64,000 bases of DNA from Caldanaerovirga acetigignens (GTDB taxonomy: Bacteria; Bacillota; Thermosediminibacteria; Thermosediminibacterales; Thermosediminibacteraceae): the NCBI RefSeq assembly GCF_900142995.1, contig NZ_FRCR01000004.1, positions 62,001 to 126,000 on the forward strand, written 5' to 3'. Shown here in pieces: positions 1 through 8,358 of this stretch. The notes under the pieces were generated by a model. The model did not search any database. It was not told where the DNA came from and worked only from the letters and a program-made list of their open reading frames with translations. Both the position numbers and the translations under genes were made by a program. Each line of letters starts with the position of its first letter. Positions within the stretch are counted from its first letter, which is position 1.

Positions 1-622
1 TAACCGGCTTTTCGCAAACTTCCAGCGCGTCCCAAAAACCTTTAGGAGAGATGTGAGCCAGGTCTACCACCATTCCCAGCCTTTCCATCTCCTTTATCAC
101 TTCAACACCGAAACTTGAAAGTCCTCCATTGCTCCTTATGTCCCCGGCGCCATCGGCGATAGCGTTTCTGTTGTTCCAGGTGAGGATAATTGAGGAAACC
201 CCCATTTTAGCATAAACTTCCAGCATGTCCAGGTCTCCCTGAAGGGCTTCTCCCCCTTCGATACTTATGAAGGCCGCGACTTTACCTTGATTAATTGCCT
301 TTTTCGCATCGTCAAAAGACTGTGCAAGCATTATATCTTTCTCGTTCTTTTTTATTTCACGCGTCAATACGACTATTCCCTTTAACGTCGCGTGGACCGC
401 ATCGCCGTACCATTCAGGCCTAACGAATACCGCGAATACTTGAGCCTTTATTCCGCCTGCTTTAAGCCTTGGTATGTCTACGTGTCCCTCCCCCGACCTT
501 TCGCCTAAAGTTCGCTTCCCTTCTAACACTTGAAGGACAGTGTCACAGTGGGCGTCGAAAATGATGCTCTCTCTGTGGAGCCTTAAGGCTCTCTGCTCTT
601 GTTCTTCACTTAACCGAAGCAC
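1..622 (-). CDS. Membrane dipeptidase (peptidase M19), partial
   Basis: Zn-dependent dipeptidase of the renal dipeptidase family, which hydrolyses dipeptides. Only the N-terminal 207 codons are present; the rest lies beyond the left edge. I translated it from the sequence. It shows the metal-binding DAHCDT motif about 22 residues in, then SIEGGEAL and LTWNNRNAIADG, and finally DLAHIS, all in the family order. The start is a GTG at 622 with GGAGG seven bases upstream; an ATG two bases earlier is out of frame and hits a stop after four codons. Family assignment is secure; the in vivo substrate is not known. Confidence 0.88.
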   Translation of the reverse strand, partial: MLRLSEEQEQRALRLHRESIIFDAHCDTVLQVLEGKRTLGERSGEGHVDIPRLKAGGIKAQVFAVFVRPEWYGDAVHATLKGIVVLTREIKKNEKDIMLAQSFDDAKKAINQGKVAAFISIEGGEALQGDLDMLEVYAKMGVSSIILTWNNRNAIADGAGDIRSNGGLSSFGVEVIKEMERLGMVVDLAHISPKGFWDALEVCEKPV

Positions 623-712
623 ATTATTTCCTCCATTTCTGTGCAAGGTTTTTTTATTTTTTATATTGTAGCTTATTCACATTAATTTTTCCACTCTTAT
701 ACTTTAAAACTT

Positions 713-743
713 TTCACTCTTAATCAAAATTCGATGGTATAAT
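713..743 (+). promoter_or_regulatory. Possible sigma-A promoter of the restriction-modification operon
   Basis: A perfect TATAAT at 738-743 lies about 80 bases before the first methylase start. The best -35 candidate is TTCACT at 713-718, which gives a long 19-base spacer, so the assignment rests mainly on the -10 box. Confidence 0.4.
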
Positions 744-779
744 AATTCTAGAGGCAAGCCAAAAAGGAAGTGATGGCAA

Positions 780-1745
780 ATGCAAGCACTGAATTCGATG
801 GAAATGATTAAAGGAAAACAATGTATGAGATTAAACAATGCTAAACCTTTTTTAAAGTGGGCAGGGGGAAAATCACAATTACTAGATGAATTATATAAGA
901 GATTACCGTTAGCTTTTATTCAGAGTGGTGAAATAGAAAGATACGTTGAACCCTTTGTTGGTGGAGGTGCTTTTTTCTTCTTTATAAAGAGAAATTTTAA
1001 AGTTAGAGAATCGTTTCTACTTGATATAAATAGGGAACTTATGATAAGTTATAAGGTTATTCAGAATAATGTGAATGAGTTAATTGATGAGCTAAGAAAT
1101 ATTGAAGAAAGATACTTGAAATTATCAGAAGAGTACAGGAAACATTTTTACTATAATATTAGAGAGGAGTATAATAGACAAAAGAATAATTTTGATTACG
1201 CAAATTACAATTTTGACTGGATAAAAAGGGCAGCATCTTTAATTTTTTTAAATAAAACCTGTTTTAATGGATTATATAGATTGAACAAAAAAGGCGAATT
1301 TAATGTTCCTTTTGGGAAATACAAAAATCCTACCATTTGTGACAGTGAAAATTTAATAGCAGTACATAGAGCATTAGAAGATACGGAGATTATTTGTGCA
1401 GATTTTGAAGAAAGCAAAAAATACATACATAAGAACACTTTAGTGTACCTTGATCCTCCTTATCGCCCTTTAAGCGATACTTCTAATTTTACGAGTTATA
1501 GCGAGAGTGGGTTTAATGACGATGACCAAAGAAGGTTAGCTTATTTTTTTAAAGAAATGGATAAAAGAGGTGCTTATCTATTACTTAGCAATTCTGACCC
1601 TAAGAATGTAGATGTAAATGATAATTTCTTTGAGGAATTGTATTCTGGATTCATTTTAGAAAGAGTAAAGGCAAAAAGGCACATAAACTGCTATGGAAAT
1701 AAACGGGGTGAAATTAATGAATTGATTATAAGAAACTATAAATAG
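780..1745 (+). CDS. Dam/DpnM-like N6-adenine DNA methylase (D12 class)
   Basis: Transfers a methyl group from S-adenosylmethionine to adenine N6, most likely in GATC given the DpnII-family nuclease next door. The alpha-class motif order is clear: FLKWAGGK near the N-terminus (SAM binding), VEPFVGGGAFFF, and the catalytic DPPY about two thirds along (LVYLDPPYRPL). Two starts fit: ATG 780 with AAGGAAG nine bases upstream, or ATG 825 with AAAGGA, which would place the first motif about 9 residues from the start, as is common in the family. It is first in a three-gene operon, 11 bases before the nuclease. The operon is visibly more AT-rich than its neighbours, suggesting horizontal acquisition. 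Confidence 0.93.
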   Translation: MQALNSMEMIKGKQCMRLNNAKPFLKWAGGKSQLLDELYKRLPLAFIQSGEIERYVEPFVGGGAFFFFIKRNFKVRESFLLDINRELMISYKVIQNNVNELIDELRNIEERYLKLSEEYRKHFYYNIREEYNRQKNNFDYANYNFDWIKRAASLIFLNKTCFNGLYRLNKKGEFNVPFGKYKNPTICDSENLIAVHRALEDTEIICADFEESKKYIHKNTLVYLDPPYRPLSDTSNFTSYSESGFNDDDQRRLAYFFKEMDKRGAYLLLSNSDPKNVDVNDNFFEELYSGFILERVKAKRHINCYGNKRGEINELIIRNYK

Positions 1746-1756
1746 GAGGTTTAAGA

Positions 1757-2677
1757 ATGAAGGAATTATACTTAGAATTTTTAGACGTTGAAAATATAGA
1801 AAGTGTAATAGAAAAATTCCATGATACAATCATAGATACAAATAGAAGTTATAATTTTTTTGTTGATTGGGACAAAGTGAGAAACAATATTACCAAATAT
1901 AAAATTGAATTTCATATATTAAATAGTTTGGTTGGAAGTAAACAATTTGAGGATGATTTAAAAGAAATTTTACAAAAATATCCTCAAGTACTACCAGCTA
2001 TACCAATCTTGCTAGCTATAAGAGAACTCAATCTTAAAGTGATTAAAGATTTCACAGAAAAAGTTCCAAAGGTTGTAAATTATGACTTTAATATTAGAAA
2101 TCTTACACCAGAAGATATTGATAATATTATAGAATTTTTTGATAAGACGGGTTTAAAAAATCTTCTTATTAATATGGTTACAAAAAACATATATGATTAC
2201 GCAATCGGAGTAGAAGTAGGTTTAGATTCCCATGCACGAAAAAATAGAAGTGGAGATGCTATGGAATTATTATTAAAGCCAATTATAGAAGAAATAGCAA
2301 AGAAAAAAGGCATTCAAACAATATTATTTCAGAAAACATTCGAATATTTAGAAACCAATTATAAAATAAAAGTTAATTCTTCAATTCAAAATAGAAAAGC
2401 TGATTTCATTTTAATCAAAAACAATAAAAAAGTCATCAACATCGAAGTAAACTTTTTCTCAGGAACTGGTTCAAAACCCCAAGAAATTGTGGATTCCTAT
2501 ATAGAAAGACAGAATGAACTTAAAAACAACGGATTTGAATTTATTTGGATAACAGATGGAGAGGGATGGAAAGGACAAAAAAATCAAATTCATAAAGGAT
2601 TTGAAAAAATAGATTATCTATTAAATCTTTACTTTGTTCGCATCGGTTTATTGGAGGAAATATTATGCAGGATATAG
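1757..2677 (+). CDS. DpnII/MboI-family type II restriction endonuclease
   Basis: Predicted to cleave unmethylated GATC. The 306-residue protein has a PD-(D/E)xK-like core in its C-terminal half: a conserved SGDAMELL helix around 170, then KADFILIKNNKKVINIEVNFF-type strands around 215-235 followed by GTGSKPQEIVDSYIERQ. The E-x-N in place of E-x-K, followed by a Gly-Ser-Lys segment, is the form known from DpnII/MboI. An AGGAGG lies just before the ATG. It overlaps the following methylase by 13 bases, so translation is probably coupled. Specificity is inferred from the family and from the Dam-like partner. Confidence 0.88.
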   Translation: MKELYLEFLDVENIESVIEKFHDTIIDTNRSYNFFVDWDKVRNNITKYKIEFHILNSLVGSKQFEDDLKEILQKYPQVLPAIPILLAIRELNLKVIKDFTEKVPKVVNYDFNIRNLTPEDIDNIIEFFDKTGLKNLLINMVTKNIYDYAIGVEVGLDSHARKNRSGDAMELLLKPIIEEIAKKKGIQTILFQKTFEYLETNYKIKVNSSIQNRKADFILIKNNKKVINIEVNFFSGTGSKPQEIVDSYIERQNELKNNGFEFIWITDGEGWKGQKNQIHKGFEKIDYLLNLYFVRIGLLEEILCRI

Positions 2678-3444
2678 TCTTTAAAAAGGAAATCACTACA
2701 GTATGGTCATTTCCTGAAAGAGGAAAATGGAAAACACATAATGGCAACTACAGAGGCAATTTCGCCCCACAAATTCCTAGGAATATTATCTTAAGATACT
2801 CGAATGAAGGAGATATTGTTCTGGATCCAATGGTTGGGAGTGGTACCACACTTATAGAAACCAAATTATTAAATAGACGAGGTATAGGCTTTGATATCAA
2901 TCCTGATAGTGTTGAGCTGACTAGAAAAAACTTAGATTTTGATACAGATAATAAGTATGAGCAGCTTGTAAAAGTAGGAGATGTAAGAAACTTAAAAGAG
3001 ATCTTCGATAACAGCGTAGATCTAATAATAACTCATCCACCGTACTTAAACATAATAAAATATTCAAACGGGAGAATAGAAGGTGATTTGTCAAATATAT
3101 CTGATGTCAAAAAATTTTGCACGGAGTTAGAAAAAGGAATTGTCGAACTTTATAGAGTCCTAAAAGAAGACAAATACTGTGCAATTTTAATAGGAGACAC
3201 AAGAAAGAACGGACACTATGTACCACTAGCATACTATGTAATGAGGCTATTCCTGAAAAACGGCTTTGTACTAAAAGAAGACATCATTAAAGTCCAACAT
3301 AATTGCAGGTCTACACCTTATTGGGAAAAACGAGGAGAAAAATATAACTTCTACATGATTATGCATGAACATTTATTTATTTTCAGAAAACCTAAAAAAG
3401 ATGAGAACTTGTACAGAATAAAATATAGCACAGGATTATACTAA
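2665..3444 (+). CDS. Second DNA methyltransferase of the R-M operon (SAM motif before HPPY)
   Basis: 259-residue DNA methylase. The SAM-binding motif DPMVGSGTT comes first (about residue 55), then GIGFDINP, and the catalytic motif appears as HPPY (LIITHPPYLN, about 115). This order is the reverse of S. pneumoniae DpnA, which starts with DPPY and ends with DPFVGSGTT. It is therefore not a simple DpnA orthologue, although it fills the second-methylase slot. The HPPY tetrapeptide does not by itself decide between N4-cytosine and N6-adenine. The start overlaps the nuclease gene and has GGAGG about seven bases upstream. Last gene of the operon. Confidence 0.85.
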   Translation: MQDIVFKKEITTVWSFPERGKWKTHNGNYRGNFAPQIPRNIILRYSNEGDIVLDPMVGSGTTLIETKLLNRRGIGFDINPDSVELTRKNLDFDTDNKYEQLVKVGDVRNLKEIFDNSVDLIITHPPYLNIIKYSNGRIEGDLSNISDVKKFCTELEKGIVELYRVLKEDKYCAILIGDTRKNGHYVPLAYYVMRLFLKNGFVLKEDIIKVQHNCRSTPYWEKRGEKYNFYMIMHEHLFIFRKPKKDENLYRIKYSTGLY

Positions 3445-3640
3445 TAAAATTAGCAGAAAATCATGATATTTAGCACATTCCCCTAAAAGGCAGACCAGCC
3501 TCTTCCATTTCTCTTCTATTATTTCAAATATTTCAAAGAAAAGCCCGACGACGCAGTTAGATCTAATGTAGTTCGAAATCACTGAAACCAGTCATAATAT
3601 TAGGTGGTACACTTTTCATATTCTCTGCTGACACATTCAA
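3445..3640. other. Non-coding stretch, nothing recognised
   Basis: AT-rich sequence after the restriction-modification operon. On the minus strand short open runs can be read, but they carry several stops and match no family I know. It may be decayed insertion-sequence or gene debris. Confidence 0.5.
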
Positions 3641-3662
3641 TAAATAGAAAGAATCTAACTCA
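3640..3662 (+). repeat. 23-bp direct repeat, left copy
   Basis: 22 of 23 bases are identical to 4360-4382; the only difference is G/A at the eleventh base of the AAATAGAAA(G/A)AATCTAAC core. The two copies start 720 bases apart and bracket the transposase remnant. Confidence 0.8.
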
Positions 3663-3670
3663 TTAGGCGC

Positions 3671-4353
3671 TTGCAAAACTAAGCTACCATAAAAAACTAA
3701 AAAAGTCCCTCTACCTGTCCGGGTCACAAATTTGACAGATTATGGAATATATTTTGTTCTAGTTTTAAAGCTCATTTATAAAAAGCAAAAGACACCCCCT
3801 AAGCTTGATTGCAACTTTAAGCAACAAGCCACCGAAGTGACCTTACCTTGTCATGTTTTTTCGCTCTTAATGCGACTAAAGCCACTACATTCTGAGCAAT
3901 TGCAGCTAACACAAACTCACAATAAACACTTCGAAAATCAGTCACAGTAAGACAGCCGAGCATTAATGGAAGTTTTAATCTAGAGATCGACTGTTCCACA
4001 GCAATACGTTGCGAATAAATTTTTCCCACAACTTTGAATTTCTTGGAATAGGGGTATTTCTACGGTAATTATCCTCGGGATAAGTGTATACCATTCGGCC
4101 ACTTTTGGAATTAGTGCAGGGGTTAGGGCAAGTGCAGATGTAACCGCTTTTTCCTCGTTTAGTCAAAGGACATACCCATTTAATCCGATTTCTAGACTTA
4201 CAGGTCAAAAATAGTTATTTGTTTATATTTCTCCAAAAGGGTCCACCTCCGGTTGATAGTTTTCAAAATGAAATATTCTTCATGAACTGGAGGGAACCCT
4301 TCTTGTTAAGAGGTAAAAACCCCTAATTTTTCAATAGATTTGGGGTTTTGCAA
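3671..4353 (-). mobile_element. Degenerate insertion sequence remnant
   Basis: Interval bounded by a 9-bp inverted repeat, TTGCAAAAC at 3671-3679 and GTTTTGCAA at 4345-4353, that may be the element's ends. It holds a broken transposase tail on the minus strand and, next to the right end, a hairpin (AAAACCCC at 4316-4323 with GGGGTTTT at 4342-4349). Only the C-terminal part of the transposase survives, so the element cannot move by itself. The boundaries are an inference from the inverted repeat. Confidence 0.5.
3817..4208 (-). pseudogene. Transposase C-terminal fragment with frameshift (IS1182-like)
   Basis: Two minus-strand reading frames join into one transposase tail. The upstream piece reads KWVCPLTKRGKSG, CTCPNPCT and RMVYTYPEDNYRRNTPIPR; the downstream piece reads IYSQRIAVEQSISRLKLPL. 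That is the order expected of a Cys-rich segment followed by the DDE-type C-terminus of IS1182/IS4-like transposases. The frames would fuse if the run of five A (minus strand, forward 4020-4024) had six, so a one-base deletion is the simplest explanation. The N-terminal two thirds are missing and an in-frame stop lies just upstream. The exact IS family is uncertain. Confidence 0.7.
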
Positions 4354-4359
4354 TAACCT

Positions 4360-4382
4360 ATAAATAGAAAAAATCTAACTCA
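4360..4382 (+). repeat. 23-bp direct repeat, right copy
   Basis: Partner of the repeat at 3640-3662. This copy ends just before the ribosome binding site of the nitroreductase gene. Confidence 0.8.
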
Positions 4383-4400
4383 CCAAAAGGAGGGATTGCA

Positions 4401-4955
4401 TTGAACGAAGTTATCAACGCCATAAAAACCCGAAGGAGTATAAGGCGTTTTAAGCCCGAACAGGTAAGGGATGAGGAAATAGAGGCCATTATAGAAGCGG
4501 CAATCCATGCTCCCAGCGGCCACAACGAGCAGCCCTGGCATTTTACCGTCATTCAGAATAAAAATCTCATCGACCATTTCAGCAATGTAACAAAAAAGGC
4601 CATGGCGGAATCGGAAGTTCCATGGATAGCCGCCATGGGAAACAATGAGAAATTGCATCTTTTTTACAACGCGCCAACCATAATAGTGGTCTCCGGCAAA
4701 AAAGGTTCTTATTCACCTCTTATCGATTGCAGCGCCGCCACTCAAAACATGCTGCTCGCAGCCCACAGCCTGGGACTCGGAGCGTGCTGGATTGGCTTAA
4801 TAAATTTGATATTTAAGATGGAAGAAGAGGTGAAAAAACTCTCGCTGCCAGAAGGTTATGAGCCTTATTTTGCAGTAGCCTTGGGTTACCCAGACCTGGA
4901 AAAACCGCCGCGTCCCATAGAAAGGAAAAAGGATGTAGTAAATTACATAAAGTGA
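4401..4955 (+). CDS. Nitroreductase-family FMN oxidoreductase
   Basis: 184-residue NAD(P)H/FMN-dependent oxidoreductase of the small nitroreductase type. The N-terminus has the family signature TRRSIRRFKPEQ (FMN phosphate contact) and HAPSGHNEQPWHF around residue 38; AAHSLGLGACWIG lies near 115 and VALGYPD near the end. The start is TTG at 4401 behind an AGGAGG. A strong hairpin terminator follows directly. It is a single-gene unit. The substrate cannot be told from sequence; many members reduce quinones, flavins or nitroaromatics. Confidence 0.9.
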   Translation: MNEVINAIKTRRSIRRFKPEQVRDEEIEAIIEAAIHAPSGHNEQPWHFTVIQNKNLIDHFSNVTKKAMAESEVPWIAAMGNNEKLHLFYNAPTIIVVSGKKGSYSPLIDCSAATQNMLLAAHSLGLGACWIGLINLIFKMEEEVKKLSLPEGYEPYFAVALGYPDLEKPPRPIERKKDVVNYIK

Positions 4956-4956
4956 T

Positions 4957-5003
4957 AAAAAATCCACCCCCAAACTTTGTCAGTTTGAGGGTGGATTTTT
5001 TTC
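4957..5003. terminator. Bidirectional intrinsic terminator
   Basis: Near-perfect stem (ATCCACCCCCAAACT paired with AGTTTGAGGGTGGAT) with a T run on the plus side and an A run on the other. It serves the convergent nitroreductase and alcohol dehydrogenase genes. Confidence 0.9.
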
Positions 5004-6158
5004 TTAATAATTTTCGTACATATTTCCTAATATCTTTAAAATTTCTTCTCTTTCCAGTTGCCGCGGAACAAAACTGTAGCAAGGATCTTTAAATACCATA
5101 TCAACTGTGCTCAATAAATCTTCTTTAGATATCCCAAGCTCTCTAAGCGGCCTTATTCCTAATTCCCTCATGAACCTTCTTATGGCTTGGGCTACCTTTT
5201 CGCCAATTTCTTCGCCACTTTCCCTTCCTGAAAAATCAAGGCCCATAGCTTCGCCCACGATCTTTACCCTAGATGCATCCACCGTAGCGGCGTATTTCAT
5301 TACTTCAGGTAGGGCCAGAGCGCACGCCTCGCCATGAACTACATGAAATTTCGCACCTATGGTGTGAGCTATGGCATGTCCTAAGTGTACTAAGGCATCG
5401 TTAAAGGCTATACCTGCAAAATTGCTGGCAAGAAGCATATTTGCTCTTGCTTCGATGTTGACACCATCTTCGGCAGCAACCGGCAAATACTTAATTATTT
5501 TATTAATAGCATCAAAGGCAAGAAGCTGCGATTTAGGATTAGGCAGTTTTGCCGTAATAGCTTCGGCTGCATGGGAAAATGCGTCCATCCCCGTATGGAC
5601 GGTGGCATCCTTTGGCAAGTTTATCGTTGCTTCGGGATCTAATATTCCAAGGGAAGCTACTCCAAAGACAGAGTTTTTAACATTATTTACAGTATCTGTT
5701 ATTACAGCAACTCCTGTGCTTTCGCTTCCGGTACCGGCTGTCGTCACTACCATCACAACAGGAACGCCGGGTTTAAAAAAGGGATTCCCAAAATACTGGT
5801 TTATAGGAGGTGGATTATTTATAAGAATATTTATGCCTTTCGCCGCATCCATTACACTTCCTCCACCTACTGCTACTATCCCGTCAACTTTCTGCTCTCT
5901 TGCCACTTCTCCGCCTTTATTGACTACATAATCCGGAGGGTCAGGTAATATTTCATCAAACTCTACGAAACTTATTCCAGCATTACTTAGACTCTTTTTG
6001 CACTTTTCGTAAATATCAAGTTTTGACACAGTTCTATCTGATACAAGGAGCACTTTGGAGCATCCAAATTTTTTGACTTCTTCGCCCAAAAGATTTACAG
6101 TTCCTCTTCCGTAAATGATTGGACACAATTGGGCGTATCTCGAATAGGATAACAACAT
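5004..6158 (-). CDS. Iron-containing alcohol dehydrogenase
   Basis: 384-residue group III (Fe-dependent) alcohol dehydrogenase, interconverting alcohols and aldehydes with NAD(P)H in the cytosol. The NAD-binding GGGSVMDAAKG lies near residue 100 and TTAGTGSES near 140. The metal ligands are expected in GMDAFSHAAEA and in HLGHAIAHTIGAKFHVVHGEA, which shows the H-x(3)-H-x(9-13)-H pattern. The start has GGGGG eight bases upstream. It is the second gene of an operon, 33 bases after the old-yellow-enzyme-type reductase. The substrate is unknown; the context suggests a redox pair working on an enal/enol or related compound. Confidence 0.93.
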   Translation of the reverse strand: MLLSYSRYAQLCPIIYGRGTVNLLGEEVKKFGCSKVLLVSDRTVSKLDIYEKCKKSLSNAGISFVEFDEILPDPPDYVVNKGGEVAREQKVDGIVAVGGGSVMDAAKGINILINNPPPINQYFGNPFFKPGVPVVMVVTTAGTGSESTGVAVITDTVNNVKNSVFGVASLGILDPEATINLPKDATVHTGMDAFSHAAEAITAKLPNPKSQLLAFDAINKIIKYLPVAAEDGVNIEARANMLLASNFAGIAFNDALVHLGHAIAHTIGAKFHVVHGEACALALPEVMKYAATVDASRVKIVGEAMGLDFSGRESGEEIGEKVAQAIRRFMRELGIRPLRELGISKEDLLSTVDMVFKDPCYSFVPRQLEREEILKILGNMYENY

Positions 6159-6191
6159 CTAGGATTCCCCCTTTTTAGCTTCATTGATATT

Positions 6192-8156
6192 TTACAAATT
6201 ATACGCTGCTAAAAAGCCAGCCTCTACAGCATTTCTTATTTTCCCTGCTTTTTCCGCATCTCCCAGTATAAAGACCTTTTCAAAACTGCTTTTTATCTCT
6301 TCAACCAAGTTCTTATTCGGTGTCCTCCCAAGAGACAGCACCACGTAATCAAAGTTGTAAACGACTTTTCCTTGAGTTTTAGTGTTCTCAAAAACCACTT
6401 CGTTTCCATTTATCGCAACAAGTTTATGGTTTGGATTTAGCTTCACATCATAAGCTTGCAGGTGGCCCAACACGTCTATTAAATTCTGGAAAAATAAACC
6501 GGGACCGATTTCATCTAGCATTTCAAATAAACTGACCTCATTTCCTTTTTCAGCAAGGTAATGAGCAGTTTCAAGCCCTGTCATTCCAGATCCAACTACT
6601 GCTACTTTTTTACCGGATATATATACTTTCTCAGCCAGTATGTCTTCTGCTGTGAATACGTTTTCGCTTCCGATGCCGGGAATCGTTTTAGGTACTATGG
6701 GCTCTGAACCTTGAGCCACAAACACCGCATAGGGGTTAAGTGCCTTTAATTCATCAACCGTCGGCATCGCATTAAATCTTACCTCTATATTCTCCTTTTC
6801 AATCTGAGACTTATAATAATCAATGAGCCAATTTATTTTCTCCTTTTTGGGAGGCTTGCTTGCAAGGTTTAACTGTCCGCCTATTTTATCAGTCCTTTCA
6901 AAAATTACCGGCCTGAACTTCCGTTTTGCCAGTATTCTTGCTGCCTCAAGCCCCGCAGGCCCCGCGCCTATTATAGCTACAATCCTACCTTCCCCATTTT
7001 CCTTAAATTGATTTAACTCCCATTCGCGGCCACTTTGAATGTTTATGCTGCACTGACAGGTCATTCCCGTTATATCGGCACCTATTAATGTTTCCATACA
7101 ATAAAGGCAAGATATGCACTTCCTTATTTCATTCACTCTTCCTTCCATTGCTTTGTTTGCCCATTCAGGATCTGCAAAATGCTGTCTTGCGGAACCCGCA
7201 AAGTCGATCTTGCCTTCCCTTATCATCCTGTCTGCAAATTCGGGGTCCCTTATCACTGAAACTCCTATCACCGGGATGTCCACAGCTTTCTTTATCGTTT
7301 CAGCAAGATATATCTTCCATCCCTGCTCGTAAGAAGCCGGTTCCCAGGACACATTCATTGTTTCATAGATACCGCAACTTATATCCAGTGCATCCACGCC
7401 AAGCTCCTCAAGCCTCTTTGATATTTTTACCCCATCTTCTAGATGAAGCCCTTCATTTGGAAGCCCAACCTTTTCCAAAAATTCATCGACCGTCAATCTT
7501 ACAAGAAGTGGAAAATCTTTTCCGCACTTTTCTCTAATGCCAACTACTATTTCTTCTAAAAACCTCATCCTGTTTTCAAAACTCCCGCCGTACTTGTCTG
7601 TCCTTTTATTTGTATACGGGCTTAAAAACTGGTTTATTAAATATCCGTGCGCTCCATGGACTTCAACACCGTCAAATCCGGCTTTCTTTATTCGAACTGC
7701 AGCATCTACAAATTTTTTTACCATTTCCTCGACTTCTTCCGTACTCATCGCCCTCACGGGTTGATGCACGACTTTGCATTCTACCTCGCTCGGTGCCGCC
7801 ATCGGCTCATTTCCGTTTATCGCAGAAATTCCTTGCCTTCCCGGATGATAAATCTGAGCCACGATCTTCGTACCGTATTTGTGCACCTCATCGGCCAGAG
7901 CTCTAAGACCGGGTATAAATTTATCGTCAAACACACACATCTGTCTGGTATTACCTTTGCCTCTCTCATCCACAACCATACATTCGGTGATAATGAGCCC
8001 TACTCCACCTTTTGCCCTAGCCGCGTAAAATTGGATGTCTCTTTCCGAAATGGTTCCGTCGGAATTCGCGAGGGCGTTTCCCATAGCTGTAAAGACGACC
8101 CTGTTTTTTGTTTCCATAGTCCCTATTTTGCCGTGAGAAAACAAGCTTTCAAACAT
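6192..8156 (-). CDS. Old-yellow-enzyme-type NADH:flavin oxidoreductase (2,4-dienoyl-CoA reductase-like)
   Basis: About 654 residues, three cofactor modules. The N-terminal TIM barrel of the OYE family (FMN) carries HPGRQG and GVEVHGAHGYLINQF. Then comes a 4Fe-4S cysteine cluster (CISCLYCMET followed by TCQCSIN). The C-terminal FAD/NAD domains show VAIIGAGPAGLEAA and VAVVGSGMTGLE. This is the layout of 2,4-dienoyl-CoA reductase, trimethylamine dehydrogenase and bile-acid/enoate reductases. I place the start at ATG 8156, because GGAGGGAAAG sits immediately before it; an in-frame ATG at 8171 would put this ribosome binding site inside the gene. It is transcribed with the downstream alcohol dehydrogenase and divergently from the LysR gene. 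Confidence 0.92.
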   Translation of the reverse strand: MFESLFSHGKIGTMETKNRVVFTAMGNALANSDGTISERDIQFYAARAKGGVGLIITECMVVDERGKGNTRQMCVFDDKFIPGLRALADEVHKYGTKIVAQIYHPGRQGISAINGNEPMAAPSEVECKVVHQPVRAMSTEEVEEMVKKFVDAAVRIKKAGFDGVEVHGAHGYLINQFLSPYTNKRTDKYGGSFENRMRFLEEIVVGIREKCGKDFPLLVRLTVDEFLEKVGLPNEGLHLEDGVKISKRLEELGVDALDISCGIYETMNVSWEPASYEQGWKIYLAETIKKAVDIPVIGVSVIRDPEFADRMIREGKIDFAGSARQHFADPEWANKAMEGRVNEIRKCISCLYCMETLIGADITGMTCQCSINIQSGREWELNQFKENGEGRIVAIIGAGPAGLEAARILAKRKFRPVIFERTDKIGGQLNLASKPPKKEKINWLIDYYKSQIEKENIEVRFNAMPTVDELKALNPYAVFVAQGSEPIVPKTIPGIGSENVFTAEDILAEKVYISGKKVAVVGSGMTGLETAHYLAEKGNEVSLFEMLDEIGPGLFFQNLIDVLGHLQAYDVKLNPNHKLVAINGNEVVFENTKTQGKVVYNFDYVVLSLGRTPNKNLVEEIKSSFEKVFILGDAEKAGKIRNAVEAGFLAAYNL

Positions 8157-8358
8157 ACCTTTCCCTCCCATTTGTTAATGTTATAACTATCCCATTTCAA
8201 TATATATTTTACCCAACATAAAACTCCTTGCCTAACATAAAGCAGTTGTATTAGCTACAATTTTTTTTTGACCGTAAAGATATCCTTTCAAAGGCCTTGA
8301 TACCTTTAGATCCATATTGTAATATTTCAGTAGTAGACCAAGAAGCGAGAGTGATGAA

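Noticed and set aside
3732-3950. 72-codon plus-strand frame
   Set aside because: Antisense to the transposase remnant; no other support.
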